Program-made: the position numbers and the translations under genes | Notes under the pieces: model-generated | Database searches by the model: none | What the model saw: the letters and a program-made list of their open reading frames with translations, nothing else | What the model was told of the DNA's origin: nothing | Part shown: positions 60,607-64,000 of the stretch, piece after piece | Layout: each line of letters begins with the position of its first letter | How positions within the stretch are numbered: the stretch's first letter is position 1 | Assembly: GCF_026870175.2 (NCBI RefSeq) | Contig: NZ_CP113977.2 | Location: 2,852,001 to 2,916,000 of the forward strand | DNA: 64,000 bases | Reading direction: 5' to 3' | DNA from: Flavobacterium aestivum | GTDB lineage: Bacteria; Bacteroidota; Bacteroidia; Flavobacteriales; Flavobacteriaceae

Positions 60607-61443
60607 CTACAAACTTAATTCCATTTCATATTGTTTGATATAGACTTCAAGTCCTAAATTTGATAAAAAATGATTTGTGTTTAATGAATTGACGGGGATG
60701 TTAATTAATGAAAATTCTTTTTCGTTTTCTCCTGTGATATATTGAAATAACTGTTTCCCCACACCCTGATTTCTGTAGTCTTTATTTACTGCAAATTGTT
60801 GAATTCTGTTACTGTTTGGATTGTAAATTAAATAACCAATTAGCGAATTGGCATCAAAGGCGCCAATCCTAATGTTTAAATGGCTTATGTTTTCTGCAGC
60901 GTTAATTGAATTTTGCCAAGTTGGATTCCAATCCCAAAATGACTTTTGTAATTCCCAGTCGAAATTTTTTAAAGGAAGAATTTTAAATTTTGATTTGATT
61001 TCAGATTTTACATGACCTTTATAACAATTAAGTTCTCTGATTATTTCAAAGCCTATTTTTTTATAGGTTCTAAATGCAATTTCATTCTCAGTAATAACTT
61101 CAAGTTTTATTTTGGTAACGTTTTGTTTTTTTAGTTTTGGAATAATGTGTTCAAATAATTTAATTGTTACTTTATTACCTCTTTTTTCAGGAATAACTCC
61201 AATACCAGCATTATAAGCAATTTTATTTCCATTAATAAAATCAAAACCGTTAAGAATGAAGCCTATTAATTGATTGTCTTCAAAAGCTCCAACAGAATAT
61301 TCTAATTTGATATTATCACTTTTAATCTTATCTTTTAATTGTTCTTTTGTGATTTTAAATGGAACAATATAATCTGAAAAGGATTGATTAAATACAGTTA
61401 CTAACTCGTCTATTTCTGTATCTTGTAGTGATTTTATCTCCAT
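60607..61443 (-). CDS. Double GNAT N-acetyltransferase
   Basis: 278-residue protein with two GNAT domains. The N-terminal one (about 1-140) has the acetyl-CoA loop at IPEKRGNKVTIKLFEHI, and the C-terminal one (about 150-278) at NKDYRNQGVGKQLFQYI. In tandem GNATs one domain is often non-catalytic. No signal peptide. It converges with the Pit gene and follows DUF421 on the same strand by 41 bp, so it may share a transcript. Substrate unknown. Confidence 0.85.
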   Translation of the reverse strand: MEIKSLQDTEIDELVTVFNQSFSDYIVPFKITKEQLKDKIKSDNIKLEYSVGAFEDNQLIGFILNGFDFINGNKIAYNAGIGVIPEKRGNKVTIKLFEHIIPKLKKQNVTKIKLEVITENEIAFRTYKKIGFEIIRELNCYKGHVKSEIKSKFKILPLKNFDWELQKSFWDWNPTWQNSINAAENISHLNIRIGAFDANSLIGYLIYNPNSNRIQQFAVNKDYRNQGVGKQLFQYITGENEKEFSLINIPVNSLNTNHFLSNLGLEVYIKQYEMELSL

Positions 61444-61484
61444 TTTTTGATAACTATTTAGAGGATAGGATTAAGGTGTTTTAT

Positions 61485-62000
61485 TTAGTTTATTCTGTTC
61501 AAATTTTTATGGGCTCGTTTACGTTTGTAATGCGTTTGTCTTAAATTCTTCTCTCCAGAGATGATACTAATGTTTCCATCAACTTCAAGCATTGCAAGTT
61601 TTACATCAGAAAAATGTTCAACACCGTGTTCACGCATGGCTTCTTTTAATTCATCTGATGTAATGCTTAATTCACTTAAAATATTAAAATCTAAGTTTCC
61701 GTTATGAATTAGTATTTGAGGCTTTTGGAACATGAAATCATTGAGTTTTTTATATTTGAACAGTACTTTTTTCAATATAAAATTAATTATAAAAAGTACT
61801 GTTGCAGCTGCTAAACCTCCCCAAAGAGTTGTATTACTCCCCACCATGGCATTTTGAACAGAATTGCTTATCAGTAAAATTAAAATGACATCAGCAGTAT
61901 TAAGTTGTGATAATTCTTTCTTGCCAAATACACGCAAAGCAATAACCATAAATAAATATACGGCTGTGCTTCGGATGATGATGTCTAAGTAGGGATTCAT
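61485..62000 (-). CDS. DUF421 (YetF-type) membrane protein
   Basis: 171-residue inner-membrane protein. It has three N-terminal helices (about 5-25, 35-55, 60-80) with the LRVFGKKELSQLNTADVILILLISNSVQNAM signature, and a cytoplasmic DUF421 domain (about 85-160) with the ILIHNGNLDFNILSELSITSDELKEAMREHGV block. DUF421 proteins are common, sometimes linked to spore or stress physiology, with no firm function. It lies 35 bp after the RimB-RimK gene on the same strand. Confidence 0.85.
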   Translation of the reverse strand: MNPYLDIIIRSTAVYLFMVIALRVFGKKELSQLNTADVILILLISNSVQNAMVGSNTTLWGGLAAATVLFIINFILKKVLFKYKKLNDFMFQKPQILIHNGNLDFNILSELSITSDELKEAMREHGVEHFSDVKLAMLEVDGNISIISGEKNLRQTHYKRKRAHKNLNRIN

Positions 62001-62035
62001 TTATTTTAGATTTTTAGACCTTGCTCTTTGCTCTT

Positions 62036-63406
62036 TTATTTTATCTTAAAGTTCTTCTCGATAGCTTTGATCATTTCTCCAGCAATATCCTTATTGGTAG
62101 CTCCTTCAATTCCTTCTAGCCCCGGAGAAGAGTTAACCTCGAGCAATAGAGGTCCTTTTGCTGAACGAATTATATCTACACCAGCTACTTTTAAATCCAT
62201 TGCTTTTGCGGCCTTTATAGCTATTTTTTTTTCTTCTGATGTGACTTTTATTATAGATGCCGTTCCGCCTAGATGAATGTTGGCTCTAAATTCGCCAGGC
62301 ATCGCTTCTCTTTGAATTGCAGCAACCACTTTACCATCAATTACAAAACAACGAATATCTTTACCATTGGCTTCTTTGATGAATTCCTGGACTAGAATAT
62401 TAGCATTAAGGCTTTTAAAAGCATTGATAACACTCTCTGCAGCTTTTTTTGTTTCGGCTAGAACTACTCCTTTTCCTTGAGTGCCTTCTAATAATTTTAT
62501 AATTAGGGGTGATCCACCAACCATTTTTATCAAGTTGTCAGTATCTAAAGGTGAATTAGCAAAACCTGTTGTTGGAATATCAACACCATGATTCAGTAAT
62601 AATTGTAAAGAGAATAATTTGTCTCTGGATTGTGTAATGGCGGTTGATGAGTTTAAACAGAAAACTTTTAGCGCTTCAAACTGCCTTGTTAATGCACAAC
62701 CATAAAAGGTAATACTAGGTCTGATTCTAGGGATAATGGCATCAAATTGATTTAATATTTTCCCGCCACGATAGTGAATTTCGGGAGTTTTTGCATCTAG
62801 TTTCATGTAGCATTCCTTGATGTTGAGGAAGTGCATTTCGTGCCCTCGCATTTCTCCTGCTTCCATGATTCTTTTGTTGCTGTAAAGCTCAGGATTGCTG
62901 GCTAAAAGCCCAATTCTTAAACCAGAACTTGCTTTTTCTGAGTTTACATATAATGCAGCAAGACTTTCTGAAGTCGGTTGTCCTAAAAGGTATTTTTGCT
63001 CTGGATCAACAAGAATTCTTCCGCTCATGGCTTCACGTCCCAAAAGCATTCTAAATCCCATTGAATCTCTATTAGTCAATGTCATTTCGATTGGCCATTT
63101 GGAATCACCTATAGCAAGATTAGTTAAGATAACATAGCGATGTTCTCTAAAACCACTAGAGCTTTTTACGATACGTTTGCCTACCAAGGGTGCTTCGCAA
63201 TGGATAACAGTTTTTATATTATTCTGAATAGGATTGATGTCAAATTTTACCCAATTGGCATCGTTTTTTATGAATGGCGCAATGTTGATGGCATGCAAAG
63301 CTGATGTTTTCGCACCAGAATCAACACGAGCTTTGATAGTTGGTATTCCTAATTCTGGAAATGAGCACCATTCTTCGCTACCCAGTATAACTTTATTTTG
63401 AAGCAT
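62036..63406 (-). CDS. rimK: RimB-RimK fusion: retropepsin-like protease domain plus glutamate ligase
   Basis: 456-residue fusion. The N-terminal domain (about 1-150) matches the RimB/ATP-dependent zinc protease family (PF05618), with the retropepsin-type D-S-G-A motif (Asp29). The rest (about 160-456) is an ATP-grasp RimK-type alpha-L-glutamate ligase with the GRMI-like entry, the [14 protein letters not shown] loop (about 311-321) and the [15 protein letters not shown] motif. In Pseudomonas, RimK adds glutamates to ribosomal protein S6, and the separately encoded RimB is a protease acting in the same system. Here writer and eraser are in one chain. A minus-strand TACTTTTG box (63448-63441) is a probable -7 element. 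Confidence 0.88.
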   Translation of the reverse strand: MLQNKVILGSEEWCSFPELGIPTIKARVDSGAKTSALHAINIAPFIKNDANWVKFDINPIQNNIKTVIHCEAPLVGKRIVKSSSGFREHRYVILTNLAIGDSKWPIEMTLTNRDSMGFRMLLGREAMSGRILVDPEQKYLLGQPTSESLAALYVNSEKASSGLRIGLLASNPELYSNKRIMEAGEMRGHEMHFLNIKECYMKLDAKTPEIHYRGGKILNQFDAIIPRIRPSITFYGCALTRQFEALKVFCLNSSTAITQSRDKLFSLQLLLNHGVDIPTTGFANSPLDTDNLIKMVGGSPLIIKLLEGTQGKGVVLAETKKAAESVINAFKSLNANILVQEFIKEANGKDIRCFVIDGKVVAAIQREAMPGEFRANIHLGGTASIIKVTSEEKKIAIKAAKAMDLKVAGVDIIRSAKGPLLLEVNSSPGLEGIEGATNKDIAGEMIKAIEKNFKIK

Positions 63407-63490
63407 AAATTAATTTTAGTTTGGTCTATTTTTGAATTATCAAAAGTAGATATTTGTTTTTTAAAAAAATGAGAATTCTTTATAAACTAT

Positions 63491-63523
63491 AAACCCGTTA
63501 TGTTATTAAAACGTAACGGGTTT
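63491..63523 (-). terminator. Terminator of clpC
   Basis: AAACCCGTTA pairs with TAACGGGTTT (63491-63500 with 63514-63523). It is downstream of the minus-strand clpC. Confidence 0.8.
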
Positions 63524-63546
63524 GTTATTAAAATAGATTATTGAAT

Positions 63547-64000
63547 TTATTGATTGGTTGCCTCTCCTGTTTTGTGAATACTAACAGTTAATTCTTGTGA
63601 ACCTTCTTCAATATCCATGAAAATTTCGTCACCAGAAGTAATTTTTGAAGTGATAATTTCTTCAGCAAGTGCGTCTTCTACGTATTTTTGAATAGCTCTT
63701 TTTAGAGGTCTTGCACCAAATTGTTTGTCAAATCCTTTGTCAGCGATAAAAGCTTTCGCTTTTTCTGATAAGGTTAATTGGTAACCTAATTCTTTAATAC
63801 GATCATATAATTTTTTCAATTCAATTTCAATGATCAAATTGATGTGCTCTTTCTCTAAAGTGTTAAAGACAATTACATCATCAATTCTATTCAAGAACTC
63901 AGGAGCAAAAGTTTTTTTCAAAGCATTTTCAATGATACTTTTTGAATTGTCATCAGCTTGGGCAATTTTAGCAGCTGTGCCAAATCCAACACCTTGTCCA
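63547..64000 (-). CDS. clpC: ATP-dependent Clp protease ATP-binding subunit ClpC, C-terminal part
   Basis: The last 150 residues of a ClpC/ClpA-type AAA+ unfoldase; the gene continues beyond the window edge. The frame stays open to position 64000. The segment GFGTAAKIAQADDNSKSIIENALKKTFAPEFLNRIDDVIVFN is the pre-sensor-1 and arginine-finger region of the second AAA+ domain. The C-terminal ClpB_D2-small domain follows (RPLKRAIQKYVEDALAEEI). It would unfold proteins for ClpP. The 454 bases here correspond only to the 3' end. Confidence 0.95.
   Translation of the reverse strand, partial: GQGVGFGTAAKIAQADDNSKSIIENALKKTFAPEFLNRIDDVIVFNTLEKEHINLIIEIELKKLYDRIKELGYQLTLSEKAKAFIADKGFDKQFGARPLKRAIQKYVEDALAEEIITSKITSGDEIFMDIEEGSQELTVSIHKTGEATNQ

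Overview
The window looks like chromosomal DNA of a flavobacterium (Bacteroidota), probably the genus Flavobacterium. The DNA is AT-rich. Several upstream regions carry the Bacteroidota promoter pattern TTG-N18..22-TAnnTTTG. The gene families are typical of the group: LytS/LytTR two-component genes, many lipobox-bearing lipoproteins, DUF1684, DUF2911, a TMTC-like TPR membrane protein, a thrABC cluster, and a RimB-RimK fusion. Organism and family assignments are by eye; no database search was possible.

Layout. 0-13.5 kb: partial alpha/beta hydrolase; a LytTR/LytS two-component pair divergent from a serine hydrolase with a TPR tail, with a perfect 10-bp direct repeat between them; a hybrid histidine kinase; a Crp/Fnr-type regulator and an NTF2-like protein; a nested hairpin that resembles the fused ends of an IS150-type element; a TMTC-like membrane protein and a GT2 glycosyltransferase; a DUF1826-like protein. 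13.6-24.4 kb: an accessory island of mostly unrecognised lipoproteins and membrane proteins. Several share one leader/signal-peptide module. A tRNA 3'-end remnant with its terminator lies on the left and an intact tRNA-Arg(ACG) on the right. 24.5-42.2 kb: housekeeping and metabolic genes (apt, BlaR1/BlaI-type pair, MFS pump, DUF1684, TatD, tcdA, HAD phosphatase, DUF2911, PIG-L deacetylase with a sodium symporter, nnrD, HipA-like kinase with DUF3037, a methyltransferase).

42.3-46.1 kb: a 3.6-kb cassette (GlxA/AraC regulator, DUF1579-like secreted protein, isochorismatase-fold hydrolase, SMP-30-like protein) bounded by two ~95-bp direct repeats that are about 90% identical. 46.1-49.7 kb: GNAT, Lrp/AsnC regulator, a thioredoxin-like/membrane gene pair, and an overlapping DUF5343-HEPN gene pair that resembles a toxin-antitoxin or defence module. 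50-55.4 kb: the threonine operon thrA-thrB-thrC on the minus strand. It is preceded by a 36-residue leader peptide with 13 threonines and by its own consensus promoter, which is good evidence for ribosome-mediated attenuation. 55.6-64 kb: an FN3 lipoprotein, a histidine ammonia-lyase family gene without other hut genes, a DUF47/Pit phosphate transport pair, a double GNAT protein, a DUF421 protein, the RimB-RimK fusion, and the 3' end of clpC.

The most notable items are the threonine leader peptide, the DUF5343-HEPN pair, the direct-repeat cassette, the lipoprotein island with its shared leader module, the probable LytTR operator, the BlaI-type operator laid over its own promoter, and small genes hidden within or beside operons (38 aa and 46 aa).
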